A DNA stretch of 64,000 nt from JAGGSN01 sp965603725. Lineage in GTDB: Bacteria > Zixibacteria > MSB-5A5 > UBA10806 > 4484-95. Within the stretch, counting starts at the first letter, position 1; each line of letters begins with the position of its first letter. Shown one piece after another: positions 23,862-32,373 of this stretch. The notes beneath the pieces were generated by a model. It was given only the letters and a program-made list of their open reading frames with translations, was not told where the DNA came from and made no database searches. The stretch is taken from contig CBFDEC010000003.1 of assembly GCA_965603725.1 (NCBI GenBank), forward strand, positions 57,149-121,148, given 5' to 3'. A program made the translations under genes and the position numbers.

Positions 23862-26074
23862 ATGAAACATATAAATCATACTATATTGCTTTCAGGATTG
23901 TTAATCTTCGCACTTGCGGCTGAAAATAGTCTTTGCATTGCACCCTCTGATACGTTGCGAAATGAGATAGGAGAAATAATTCAAGTTTCGCCACTGGGTG
24001 AACCCGGCGTCGATTATTTAGACCTGCAATTTATTGCTTCTTTTAAACCCGGATTTTTAACAATACCTGACGGAAAAAGCGAAGAATATCTAAAAGACTG
24101 CCAGGTAGAGGCAAATTTGTTTTCTCTTTTAGAGCAGAACAGTGTTTACTATGTTAAAAAGGTGTTCAAGCAATATAAACCCGGCGATACAATCAGGGTT
24201 ATCGAATCGGACACATGTTTCGTACCCGATTTATCACAGGTTTACCTATTTCTTCAAAATGAAGGGGTCAGTGTGGCAGATGCCGTGGATAGCATGTATT
24301 TACATGAAGCCACACTTTATGCCGAGCCAAATTTTATTAGAACAACCACAAGAATACCCGATGATCCACAATGGTATTATCAATGGAATCTTCAAACTCC
24401 AGACAATGTTACAAGCTTTGGCATAGGTTGTCCAACAGCCTGGGATGGAACGGTTGGAGATAGAACATTGAAACTGGCCATTATCGATACAGGGATCAAT
24501 CATTTAAATGAAGATTTAGGTTTTTTTTCGGGCCAGGACGTAAGGTGGCCGGCGGATACGATTATGCTGATGACGATAATAATCCTCTGGACTACCATGG
24601 CCACGGTACCAAATGTGCAGGTGTAGCAGGAGCATTAACTAACAATGATATGCACGTAAGCGGCATTGCTGGAGGGTGGGATCGCAATGGGGACGACATA
24701 GGAGCTTCTTTATACGCCATCAAAATTTTCGATAATGCTGGCTATTATGGCGGTGATGCCGCAGCTGCAAACGCAATATGGGAAGCCGCGGACCCGGAAC
24801 ATTTTGGCTGTTCGATACTAAGCAATAGCTGGGGAAGTTCTGATTATTCTGAGACATTAAGGATGGGTATTCATTGGGCTTATAGAGTCGGGGTAAGCTT
24901 CGTGGCTTCAAAAGGAAATGATGGCTCCGGCAACTGGCATTATCCAAGCGACTTTGATTATAGTTGGGTAACCGCGGTAGGGTCATATGGCCAAAATGGC
25001 ATCTACTGCCAAGAGGACATAAATTGCAGCTACACCTCGAATTATGGCCGGGGTATAGATATTTCCGCACCGGGTACTATGATCCCCACAACAACAGCTG
25101 ATGGCGATTATACTCTTGGCTTTGCCGGAACATCAGCGGCCTGCCCTCATGCCTCCGGCTCCATTGCCTTGTTAAGAACTCTTGAGGATGGCCTTAGAAA
25201 TGAGGATACGGATTGGATCCTTAAATTCTCTGCATGGGACCAACCGCCGGATGAAAGTGATGGCAACGAATGGACCTGGCATGAGCGTTATGGCCACGGC
25301 GAATTAAGAGTTTCGACTGCAATTTCCAGAATCTATAATCCATACTATGTCAGTCAATACAAATTTTTCTCCCATACTGCCACAGGTGGTTATGATGTAG
25401 GGCATTCAGACTACCAGGGATACACATTTTTGGGTTCTCCTCTTCAAGGCAGTTACTATGTAAAAAGATATGACGTAAGAGTAGATGTAACTTATCCGGA
25501 AAAGTTCAAAGACATACCTTATGTATGGGGCATTGGGCATAATACAACAAGTTGGTCAGCCGCGAATCCTAACTATCAAGTGGGATATTGCCGGCTTGCG
25601 CCAGGGAGCCAGACCCTTGCAGGCTGTCAACTGCAGACTTTTGTATACGAGGTTTGGAATTTAATGGGACAATATATGGGTTGGTATCCCTGTACTCCCG
25701 GGAATGTGTCTTTGCAATATAAACTCTGGGGCAAATGCGCGTCGAGCACACCTAATTCTCCAGGTGGTCCAAAAATATCATTAGACGAAATTCCTCATGA
25801 TTTTTATCTATATGCAACTTATCCTAATCCTTTCAACTCATCCACTACTATGTTTTTTAGCAATTCTCTGGATTGCCGCGTTTCATTATCCATCTACGAT
25901 CTGCTTGGTAGAAGGGTCACTACCTTACTCGACAAAGAATTGCCTGCCGGATATCACTATATCGTTTGGGATGGAAAAAACTCTGCCGGAAACGAAAGTC
26001 CATCCGGGGTATATTTTTACAGGCTTGAAGCAAATGGGCAAGCCTTCACCAAGAAAATGTCACTGTTGAGGTAA
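23862..26074 (+). pseudogene. Secreted subtilase (S8) split by a frameshift in a T8 tract
   Basis: Two frames together make one subtilase. The first (23862-24626) carries a signal peptide, a propeptide-like region and the Asp motif AIIDTGINH. The second (read from 24527) carries the His motif YHGHGTKCAG, the Ser motif AGTSAACPHASG and a C-terminal sorting tail (TYPNPFNSS, IVWDGKNSAG, GVYFYRLE). The switch falls at the T8 run 24521-24528. With nine Ts the frame would read straight through as DLGFFFGPGRKVAGGYDY, which matches the usual subtilase stretch. The gene is therefore either recently broken, phase-variable, or a sequencing error. All three catalytic residues are otherwise intact. The lipoprotein gene follows after 6 bases. 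Confidence 0.85.
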
Positions 26075-26080
26075 GTTAAA

Positions 26081-27151
26081 ATGACCGGGAAGCTTAGCCT
26101 ATACAAGCCAGAAAAGAAATTATTGTCCTTTGGGTTCATGATAGCTTTTGCAATCTTAGTGACCATCTCCTGTTCGAAACCCACTGATGAAAACATTGGC
26201 CCCCCATATACTGGCCCCCCACCGCCGCTTGACGGCTGGGCTTCCTGGTCGCCCGATGGCAGATATATAGCTTATTTGCATAATGCCCTCGATAATCTCG
26301 AAGGGGAGCGATGCGGGCCTCAATCAATCTGGATGTACGACACCCAAACCGGCCATTATGGCTTTTTTGTCGGCCCCGGGCTGTTTCCTGAATGGAGTCC
26401 GAATAGCAATATCCTGGCCTTTCAATTTGCGCATGAGATATTTTTTTATTACCCCGAAACAAGATCGGTCAGGCAGGTCACAAACCTTGGTGAAGAACTG
26501 TTTACCTTCGGCTGGTCGGGCGATGGCAGGTATTTGATCTATTGCAGCACTTACAGAGGTGAACCCGGGTGCTGGGTAATAGATACGCTTGGCAATGTAA
26601 TTAGAGATATTCTACCCCAGGACAGCATGTATCACCATGGCGGGTGGGTGGATTGGGCTCCAAGCATAGACAAGCTAATCTGGACAATAGGAGACTGCTT
26701 CGGATTAATGAACATACTCATTATTGATACTCTGGGAAACATAACTGATGAGGTCATAACGGATGAGTCTGAATGGTTGAGTGTTTATTCCCCTGCTTGG
26801 GCACCCGACGAGACCAAATTTGCTTTTCACATCGCATTTAAAACCCACGATGGTCAAATAAAAGGCGACCTCCGTATCTACTCAGTGGAGGGCCAACTTT
26901 ACATGATATTATCTCAAGAAGCGGGCGAAGCAGATTGGTCACCGGATGGTTCAACAATCGTCTTCCAAAAGTATACCTGGATGGCACCCAGCCCCAACCC
27001 CATGCTTGAGCCCGACATCGGTCGGGTTACTTTATGGGTTTCTAATGCGGATGGTACGGACATGCATGAGCTGCTTGGCTGGCCTCAGGAAGGTTTTGAC
27101 TCCACTATTTTCGACGGCGGCTACAATTGGTTGACAGATACATTACAATAG
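26081..27151 (+). CDS. Lipoprotein with TolB-like beta-propeller repeats, copy 1
   Basis: Encodes 356 residues. A hydrophobic leader ends in a lipobox-like VTISC (Cys near residue 31), so the mature protein would be lipid-anchored. The rest contains repeated WSPDGRYIAYL-, WSGDGRYLIYC- and WSPDGSTIVFQ-type motifs, the PD40/TolB-like six-bladed propeller signature. Propellers of this kind bind proteins or ligands, and no catalytic motif is seen. The gene starts 6 bases after the subtilase stop and is probably co-transcribed. It is the upstream member of a tandem pair. Confidence 0.85.
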   Translation: MTGKLSLYKPEKKLLSFGFMIAFAILVTISCSKPTDENIGPPYTGPPPPLDGWASWSPDGRYIAYLHNALDNLEGERCGPQSIWMYDTQTGHYGFFVGPGLFPEWSPNSNILAFQFAHEIFFYYPETRSVRQVTNLGEELFTFGWSGDGRYLIYCSTYRGEPGCWVIDTLGNVIRDILPQDSMYHHGGWVDWAPSIDKLIWTIGDCFGLMNILIIDTLGNITDEVITDESEWLSVYSPAWAPDETKFAFHIAFKTHDGQIKGDLRIYSVEGQLYMILSQEAGEADWSPDGSTIVFQKYTWMAPSPNPMLEPDIGRVTLWVSNADGTDMHELLGWPQEGFDSTIFDGGYNWLTDTLQ

Positions 27152-27167
27152 CTGATTAGACACCATG

Positions 27168-27280
27168 TCGTTTGGGATGGAAAAAACTCTGCCGGAAATG
27201 AAAGTCCATCCGGGATATATTTTTACAGGCTTGAAGCAAATGGGCAAGCCTTCACCAAGAAAATGTCACTGTTGAGGTAA
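27168..27280 (+). pseudogene. Orphan copy of the subtilase C-terminal sorting tail
   Basis: In frame, this segment encodes VWDGKNSAGNESPSG... and ends KKMSLLR before a stop, the same as the last 36 residues of the subtilase with one Val-to-Ile change. It has no start codon of its own and lies between the two lipoprotein genes. It is a by-product of the tandem duplication. Confidence 0.9.
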
Positions 27281-27286
27281 GTTAAA

Positions 27287-28351
27287 ATGACCGGGAAGCT
27301 TAGCCTATACAAGCCAGAAAAGAAATTATTGCCCTTTGGGTTCATGATAGCTTTTGCAATCTTAGTAACTATCTCCTGTTCGAAACCCACTAATGAAAAC
27401 ATTGGCCCCCCATATACCGGCCCGCCGCCGCCGCTTGACCTCGGGGCTTCTTGGTCGCCCGATGGCAGATATATAGCCTATTTGCATAATGCCCTCGATA
27501 ATCTCGAAGGGGAGCGGTGCGGGCCTCAATCAATCTGGATGTACGATACCCAAACCGGCCATTATGGCTTTTTTGTCGGCCCCGGGCTGTTCCCTGAATG
27601 GAGTCCTAATGGCAATATCCTGGCCTTTCAATTCGCCCATGAGATATTTTTTTATTACCCCGAAACAAGATCGGTCAGGCAGGTCACAAACCTTGGTGAA
27701 GAACTGTTTACCTTCGGCTGGTCGGGCGATGGCAGGTATTTGATCTATTGCAGCACTTACAGAGGTGAACCCGGGTGCTGGGTATTAGATACGCTGGGTA
27801 ATGTAATTAGAGACATTCTACCCCAGGACAGCAATTACCATGGTGGGCAGGTGGATTGGGCTCCAAGTATAGATAAACTAATCCTATTAAGAAAAGATAC
27901 ATTAGGATTACATGACGCTTTTATTATCGATACCCTGGGAAACATAATTGACGAAGTCATAGCCGACGAGTCTCAATGGTATGATGTCTTTTACCCGGCC
28001 TGGGCACCAAATGAAGCCAAATTTGCTATTACCGTTGTAACTATAACCAATGATGGCCGAACACTAGCCGACATTCGCATCTATACAATTGAGGGCCAGC
28101 TTGAGATGATATTATCCAGGGGTGGAGTGCCCGATTGGTCACCGGATGGTTCAAGAATAGCCTTCCAAAAGTATACCTGGATGGCTCCCAGCCCCAACCC
28201 CATGTTTGACCCCGACATCGGCCGGGTTACTTTATGGGTTTCTAATGCGGATGGTACGGACATGTATGAGCTGCTTGGCTGGCCTCAGGAAGGTTTTGAC
28301 TCCACTATTTTCGATGGCGGCTACAATTGGTTGGCGGATACATTACAATAG
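27287..28351 (+). CDS. Lipoprotein with TolB-like beta-propeller repeats, copy 2
   Basis: Encodes 354 residues. The first 180 or so residues and the last 60 are almost identical to copy 1, including the lipobox-like Cys and the WSPDG-type blades. Residues from about 185 to 290 share only roughly half their positions (for example WTIGDCFGLMNILIID against LLRKDTLGLHDAFIID). This pattern suggests that the two copies recognise different partners or that gene conversion homogenises the ends. It ends about 100 bases before the terminator repeat at 28452. Confidence 0.85.
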   Translation: MTGKLSLYKPEKKLLPFGFMIAFAILVTISCSKPTNENIGPPYTGPPPPLDLGASWSPDGRYIAYLHNALDNLEGERCGPQSIWMYDTQTGHYGFFVGPGLFPEWSPNGNILAFQFAHEIFFYYPETRSVRQVTNLGEELFTFGWSGDGRYLIYCSTYRGEPGCWVLDTLGNVIRDILPQDSNYHGGQVDWAPSIDKLILLRKDTLGLHDAFIIDTLGNIIDEVIADESQWYDVFYPAWAPNEAKFAITVVTITNDGRTLADIRIYTIEGQLEMILSRGGVPDWSPDGSRIAFQKYTWMAPSPNPMFDPDIGRVTLWVSNADGTDMYELLGWPQEGFDSTIFDGGYNWLADTLQ

Positions 28352-28451
28352 CTGGTTAGACAGCAGGCTAAACATTTTTAGGCCTGTGTTTCAGAAACTT
28401 TTCTATGTTTCAGTTTTGCAGGACATGTCTTTCCGATACATACCAAAACAC

Positions 28452-28486
28452 GGCAGGGGTCGTCCGCCAAGGCGGACTGCCCTGCC
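28452..28486. terminator. Bidirectional hairpin between convergent genes (repeat family)
   Basis: GGCAGGG and CCCTGCC arms with an inner GTCCGCC/GGCGGAC stem match the element at 23573-23618. It lies between the plus-strand lipoprotein copy 2 and the end of the minus-strand gene at 28488, so it could terminate both. T-runs are short. Confidence 0.6.
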
Positions 28487-28487
28487 T

Positions 28488-29294
28488 TTATCGAATGATT
28501 GCCAGTTTGCGGGTGAGGTTTCTTTCAGGCGTACGAAGCTGATAAAAATAAAGGCCGGACGGTAAGCTGTTGTTATCATTATCAACACCATTCCAATAAA
28601 TTTTATATTGCCCGGTTAATGCATCAGGCATTGATAATGAGTAAACCTTTTGGCCAAGAATGTTGGATATTTCCAGGGTGATATCGCCCGACCTGGAAAT
28701 GCGGAAGCCGATAGTCGTGGCGTTATTGAATGGATTTGGGTAATTCTGTTCAAGAGTAAATCGAGCCGGCAAATCGGGGATGAAATCAACGCTATTGCCC
28801 TGTTCGGTGGAATTAATTACGATTTGCTGGTCGGCGCCGTAGGCCCGGGTTCCCTGCAGACCGGCCCAGTAAAGAGTGACAGGCCCGATCCCCTCCTCGG
28901 GCGCTGTCCAGATAAATGTTCCTGAATCGGTAACCTCTGATAACCAGTGGACGCCGTTAGTTTCGTTTGTGGTATTGTATGTTGCGGTTTCCTCTCCGGC
29001 AGTGATAGTCCCGACTGCAAGAGATGTGAAACCAGACCTGATCGAACAATTAAATTGGTCGATGGCCTGACCTCCATTGTACCGAACCGTAATAGTATAT
29101 TGCTGTCCCGGCAGGTAAATTTCAGGAAAACCTGTTACCTCACAAGTAGGGGTAAAGTTGTTTTGATCATGACAGGAGCTGGTGCATGTTCCGTTTGAGG
29201 TAGGAGCGCCTGAAAAACCTGTAAAATGGCTGTTTGCCAGCAGAATACCTGTATAAATAAAACACAATAGACACAGCAATATAATTTTTCTCAT
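28488..29294 (-). CDS. Secreted protein with CxxxCH motif and C-terminal sorting tail
   Basis: Encodes 268 residues. A signal peptide (residues 1-20) is followed by GAPTSNGTCTSSCHDQNN, a CxxxCH motif like those of atypical c-type haem sites. A beta-sandwich domain of about 120 residues comes next, then the sorting tail (NYPNPFNNAT, IYWNGVDNDN, SGLYFYQLRT). The layout resembles the secreted family that NCBI calls choice-of-anchor V, in which a CxxCH motif occupies the same place. Haem binding is possible but unproven with three residues between the cysteines. The gene faces the lipoprotein pair and shares a terminator repeat with it. Confidence 0.75.
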   Translation of the reverse strand: MRKIILLCLLCFIYTGILLANSHFTGFSGAPTSNGTCTSSCHDQNNFTPTCEVTGFPEIYLPGQQYTITVRYNGGQAIDQFNCSIRSGFTSLAVGTITAGEETATYNTTNETNGVHWLSEVTDSGTFIWTAPEEGIGPVTLYWAGLQGTRAYGADQQIVINSTEQGNSVDFIPDLPARFTLEQNYPNPFNNATTIGFRISRSGDITLEISNILGQKVYSLSMPDALTGQYKIYWNGVDNDNNSLPSGLYFYQLRTPERNLTRKLAIIR

Positions 29295-29420
29295 AATCGC
29301 CTCGCGTTCATATTTTCTTTATTATATGACTCTCTGTAAATATCGTCAGCAATTAGTGTTTTTTGAGCAAAAAAGTGTTGCCAGTGGAAGTATTTTGTAG
29401 TAAAAAAGTCCAAGGCGCCT

Positions 29421-29450
29421 TTGATTGGTTGCCCTGATTTAATTTATAGA
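29421..29450 (+). promoter_or_regulatory. Promoter-like boxes upstream of the lysine-tailed protein
   Basis: TTGATT (29421-29426) and TATAGA (29445-29450) are spaced by 18 bases, 60 bases upstream of the ATG at 29510. Each box matches the sigma-70 consensus at four of six positions. Confidence 0.35.
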
Positions 29451-29509
29451 TAAAAGTAATTGTGGCTAATTCAGGTTTACTGACGATTTAAATTTAATTT
29501 GGAGTAAAT

Positions 29510-29887
29510 ATGCCAGCAAAAAAGACAGCTAAAAAATCTGCAAAAAAGACAGCCAAAAAAACAGCCGGTAAAACCGGAAAAATTACCAAAAAAGTCAAAA
29601 AAACCACTGCGAGCGCTGGGGGAAAGCGGTCTACTGAAACTAAAAGTAAACCGAAGAAAACAGCCGTCGTAAAAAAGGAAAACCTCATTGATTGTGTTCA
29701 TTGTGATGGTTCAGGACGGTGCTCTGCCGGTCAACCTTATGATAAAGACCGTCACCAGAGTATCTTCAAAGAAATCTTGTTGATTAGTTGTACAGACTGC
29801 CTGTCAGCTGCGGGAAAGTCCCGAAAATCCAAGAAAATGGTCAAATGCCGGATTTGCCAGGGAACCGGGAAAGTTGAAAAAACTTAA
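29510..29887 (+). CDS. Histone H1-like lysine-rich tail fused to DnaJ-type zinc motifs
   Basis: Encodes 125 residues. Residues 1-57 are almost only Lys, Ala, Thr, Gly and Ser with AKK/TAKK repeats, like the tails of bacterial histone H1-like proteins. Residues 62-71 (CVHCDGSGRC), 94-97 (CTDC) and 113-120 (CRICQGTG) resemble the CxxCxGxG repeats of the DnaJ zinc domain. The tail suggests nucleic acid binding and the cysteine pairs suggest one or two zinc ions. I know of no named family with this fusion. The start follows a weak AAATTTGGAG-like site. The gene stands alone with about 215 bases upstream and 580 downstream. Confidence 0.7.
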   Translation: MPAKKTAKKSAKKTAKKTAGKTGKITKKVKKTTASAGGKRSTETKSKPKKTAVVKKENLIDCVHCDGSGRCSAGQPYDKDRHQSIFKEILLISCTDCLSAAGKSRKSKKMVKCRICQGTGKVEKT

Positions 29888-30467
29888 TTGAACTGCCTTG
29901 TCATCCGGGTTCTTTAGCTTTCTTTTAAGGCTGTTATTATGGTTTAGCGAGGTTTTAAACTGCCATTAGAACCGTTTTCAGGATATCTGAAATATACTTG
30001 TATATCACTACTGTCCGGCCTTTCTATAAATAATAAATTTACAATTGTCATTCCCTCGAAAGAGGGAATCCATAACGTTGTATATACTGTTCAACCACTA
30101 TTACTTAAAAACAACGGATAAAGCATCAATCATCATGGATTCCCCGCCTTGGCGGGGAATGACACCTTTCGTATCTCAAAATAAAATCTATAATCTTTGA
30201 AAACAACCATACAAAATGTGAGAATTCTAATCCCTTAAAACAAAGTCGTTTAATTGATGATAATATTTCATAATTTTCAAATCATTCATCCGCTCTTTAA
30301 AAAAGGCCGGACACTATTGCTTGTATATCTAATATCATTTAAGCAGATGTCCCGGGAACTCGGATAGGCCTTCAGGTCTAATATTAGTAATAATGAGTTG
30401 AGATATTTATCTGATTTAATATTTCCCTGAAGTTGACATCAGGCGGCATCTTAATTATTTTAATAAT
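29888..30467. other. Non-coding gap with an inverted-repeat element
   Basis: About 580 bases with no credible gene on either strand. The main content is the inverted-repeat pair at 30047-30163. TGTCCGGCC (30012-30020) and GGCCGGACA (30304-30312) form a further widely spaced inverted pair. No tRNA-like fold or riboswitch motif was recognised. Confidence 0.5.
30047..30163. repeat. Inverted-repeat pair with TGTCATTCCC / GGGAATGACA ends
   Basis: A hairpin starting TGTCATTCCCTC and ending GGAATCCAT (to about 30073) is matched in opposite orientation by ATGGATTCCCC ... GGGAATGACA at 30134-30163. Each half is itself a small palindrome, and the halves are reverse complements of each other. It resembles common non-coding palindromic elements or a short MITE of about 117 bases. 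There is no transposase. Confidence 0.65.
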
Positions 30468-31844
30468 ATGCAAAAACTGATTGCTCGTATTAAATCGGCT
30501 GACCGCCGGTACAGACTTTTTAAGCAAAACGATAGGATTCTTATCGCTCTTTCGGGGGGGCCCGATTCGGTAGCGTTGTTTCATCTGTTAAACCTGCTGG
30601 CTCCTTTATGTAATCTCTCACTGGCGGCGGCTCATGTTGACCATGGCCTCAGGCAAGAATCTGCCGATGATCGCAAGTTTTGCCGAGCGTTATGCCGTGC
30701 CCATGGGCTTAAATTTCACTCAAGGAGATTTAATATCAAGGCTATTGCCAGACAGAAAAAAATCGGTGTCGAACAGGCCGGCCGTCAGAGCCGTTATGAC
30801 TATTTTCAGGCATTATCAGAAAAATTCGGTTACACCAAAATCGCTACCGGTCATACCGCGGACGACAACGCTGAAACGTTCCTTCTGCACCTCGTGCGCG
30901 GCGCTCATCTGGGCGGCTTAAGCGGCATTCCTCCCAGACGAGATAACATAATCAGACCCTTAATTGAAATAAACAAGAACGATCTTTTGGAATTCTTAAA
31001 TAATTATGGTCTTTCATACAGGCTGGACCCAACAAACCTCGGCGATGATTATAACCGCAACATTATCAGAAATAAAGTTGTTCCGTATCTGCAAACAATC
31101 AACAACCAGGCTTTAAGAAATATATCACGAGCCTGCCAGAATTTCAGTACAAGCCTGGCAATTATCGAAGATAAAGTTGAGGATTTATATAAGCGATGCC
31201 TTATCGATGAATCAAACAGCCAAATAACGCTTGACCTGCGGAAAATTCCCGAATATTATAAAAGTTTGGAATCCTGGATCCTTTTAAGAGCTTATTTTCG
31301 ATTGACAGGCGAGTCCAGGCGTCCTGATTCGAATAAGATTATTCAAGCGGTTAATCTTAAAAGGAGGGGATCGGTCGCATTATTAGATGCCGGAATTATC
31401 GCTTGCAGCCATTCCGGCAGGCTGATTTTATGTCGACCGCAAACCCGAATCAAGCGTATAAAATTGATGAAAGGAGAAATTGTCAGGCTGGGTAATACAA
31501 ATTTGATGATAAAGACCGAGCTTGTTAAAAAGGTGAATATGGATGTAATTACAGGCAACGATAATGAATCTATCGCTTATCTTGATGATGCCAGCTTGGA
31601 TAACCTGGCTGTAAGAAGTACAAAAGAAGGCGACAGATTTAGACCGCTTGGTTTGAAGGGTACCAAAAAAGTGGCGGACTATCTTAACGAAAAAGGAGCG
31701 CCCCGGGTTTTGAAATCCTCCATACCCGTGGTAACATCGGGGGATGATATTGTCTGGCTGGCAGGCTATGGTATCGATGATAAATATAAGGTCACTGAAA
31801 AAACGAAACGTGTTCTAAAGTTTCAGCTATTGTTAAATATATAG
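30468..31844 (+). CDS. tilS: tRNA(Ile)-lysidine synthase
   Basis: Encodes 458 residues. TilS attaches lysine to C34 of tRNA-Ile2 so that it reads AUA codons. The N-type ATP pyrophosphatase P-loop SGGPDSVAL is at residues 29-37. The ATP-binding block GHTADDNAETFLLHLVRGAHLGGLSGI and the NIIRNKVVPYL segment follow. The C-terminal domain ends with RFRPLGLKGTKKVADYL, typical of TilS. It starts a long plus-strand run and is 4 bases from hpt. Its presence shows that AUA is read as isoleucine internally, which bears on the tgt start discussed elsewhere. Confidence 0.94.
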   Translation: MQKLIARIKSADRRYRLFKQNDRILIALSGGPDSVALFHLLNLLAPLCNLSLAAAHVDHGLRQESADDRKFCRALCRAHGLKFHSRRFNIKAIARQKKIGVEQAGRQSRYDYFQALSEKFGYTKIATGHTADDNAETFLLHLVRGAHLGGLSGIPPRRDNIIRPLIEINKNDLLEFLNNYGLSYRLDPTNLGDDYNRNIIRNKVVPYLQTINNQALRNISRACQNFSTSLAIIEDKVEDLYKRCLIDESNSQITLDLRKIPEYYKSLESWILLRAYFRLTGESRRPDSNKIIQAVNLKRRGSVALLDAGIIACSHSGRLILCRPQTRIKRIKLMKGEIVRLGNTNLMIKTELVKKVNMDVITGNDNESIAYLDDASLDNLAVRSTKEGDRFRPLGLKGTKKVADYLNEKGAPRVLKSSIPVVTSGDDIVWLAGYGIDDKYKVTEKTKRVLKFQLLLNI

Positions 31845-31848
31845 TCAT

Positions 31849-32373
31849 ATGAAAGTATTAATCTCACATAGAAAGCTGTCGTCCAGAGTGAAAGCTTTAG
31901 CAAAACAGATTAGAACCGATTACAAAGACAGGGATCTGATCTTTATCGGTATCTTAAAGGGCAGTTTTGTGTTTATGGCCGACTTGATTAGAGAATATAA
32001 TAAAGAATGTGAGCTGGACTTTATGGCTGTCGCCAGCTATGGAAATCATAAAAAAGGCGCCGGTGTAGTGCGGCTTATCAAAGATATAAGCGTTAATATA
32101 AAAAAGCGTGATGTTTTAATTGTTGAGGATATAATCGACTCGGGTTTAACGTCTAACTATATCAAACAATATCTGGAATTGAGAAATCCTGATTCTATTG
32201 AATTTGTTGCGCTGCTTGATAAAAACGGGTCCCGAAAAATCGACATTGATATTAAATATGTTGGGTATAAAATCCCGAATACATTCGTAGTCGGATACGG
32301 ACTTGATTATTCTGAAAAATACAGACAACTACCTTATATAGCTGAGTTTGAAGATAAAGAAAGGACAATGTGA
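31849..32373 (+). CDS. hpt: Hypoxanthine phosphoribosyltransferase
   Basis: Encodes 174 residues. The PRPP-binding motif VLIVEDIIDSGLTSNYI is intact, as are the substrate-side KGSFVFMADLIRE and the C-terminal FVVGYGLDYSEKYRQLPYIAEF that ends most bacterial HPRTs. It salvages hypoxanthine and guanine to nucleotides in the cytoplasm. The tilS-hpt-ftsH order is widely conserved, including in Firmicutes. The stop overlaps the GTG of ftsH by three bases. Confidence 0.95.
   Translation: MKVLISHRKLSSRVKALAKQIRTDYKDRDLIFIGILKGSFVFMADLIREYNKECELDFMAVASYGNHKKGAGVVRLIKDISVNIKKRDVLIVEDIIDSGLTSNYIKQYLELRNPDSIEFVALLDKNGSRKIDIDIKYVGYKIPNTFVVGYGLDYSEKYRQLPYIAEFEDKERTM

Larger units (their letters stand above)
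25962..28351 (+). repeat. Tandem duplication of about 1.2 kb
   Basis: The sequence from 25962 recurs from 27168 with a constant offset of 1,206 bases. Each unit contains the last 36 codons of the subtilase gene, a 6-base spacer and one beta-propeller lipoprotein gene. The ends of the units are nearly identical and the middle of the lipoprotein gene is not. Confidence 0.9.

Noticed and set aside
29477..29701. Phe- and Cys-rich minus-strand frames opposite the lysine-rich gene
   Set aside because: Their composition is the simple complement of AAA/AAG lysine codons.
30012..30312. TGTCCGGCC / GGCCGGACA pair as ends of a 300-bp mobile element
   Set aside because: Only 9 bases match, there are no target duplications and no transposase; chance is a fair explanation.
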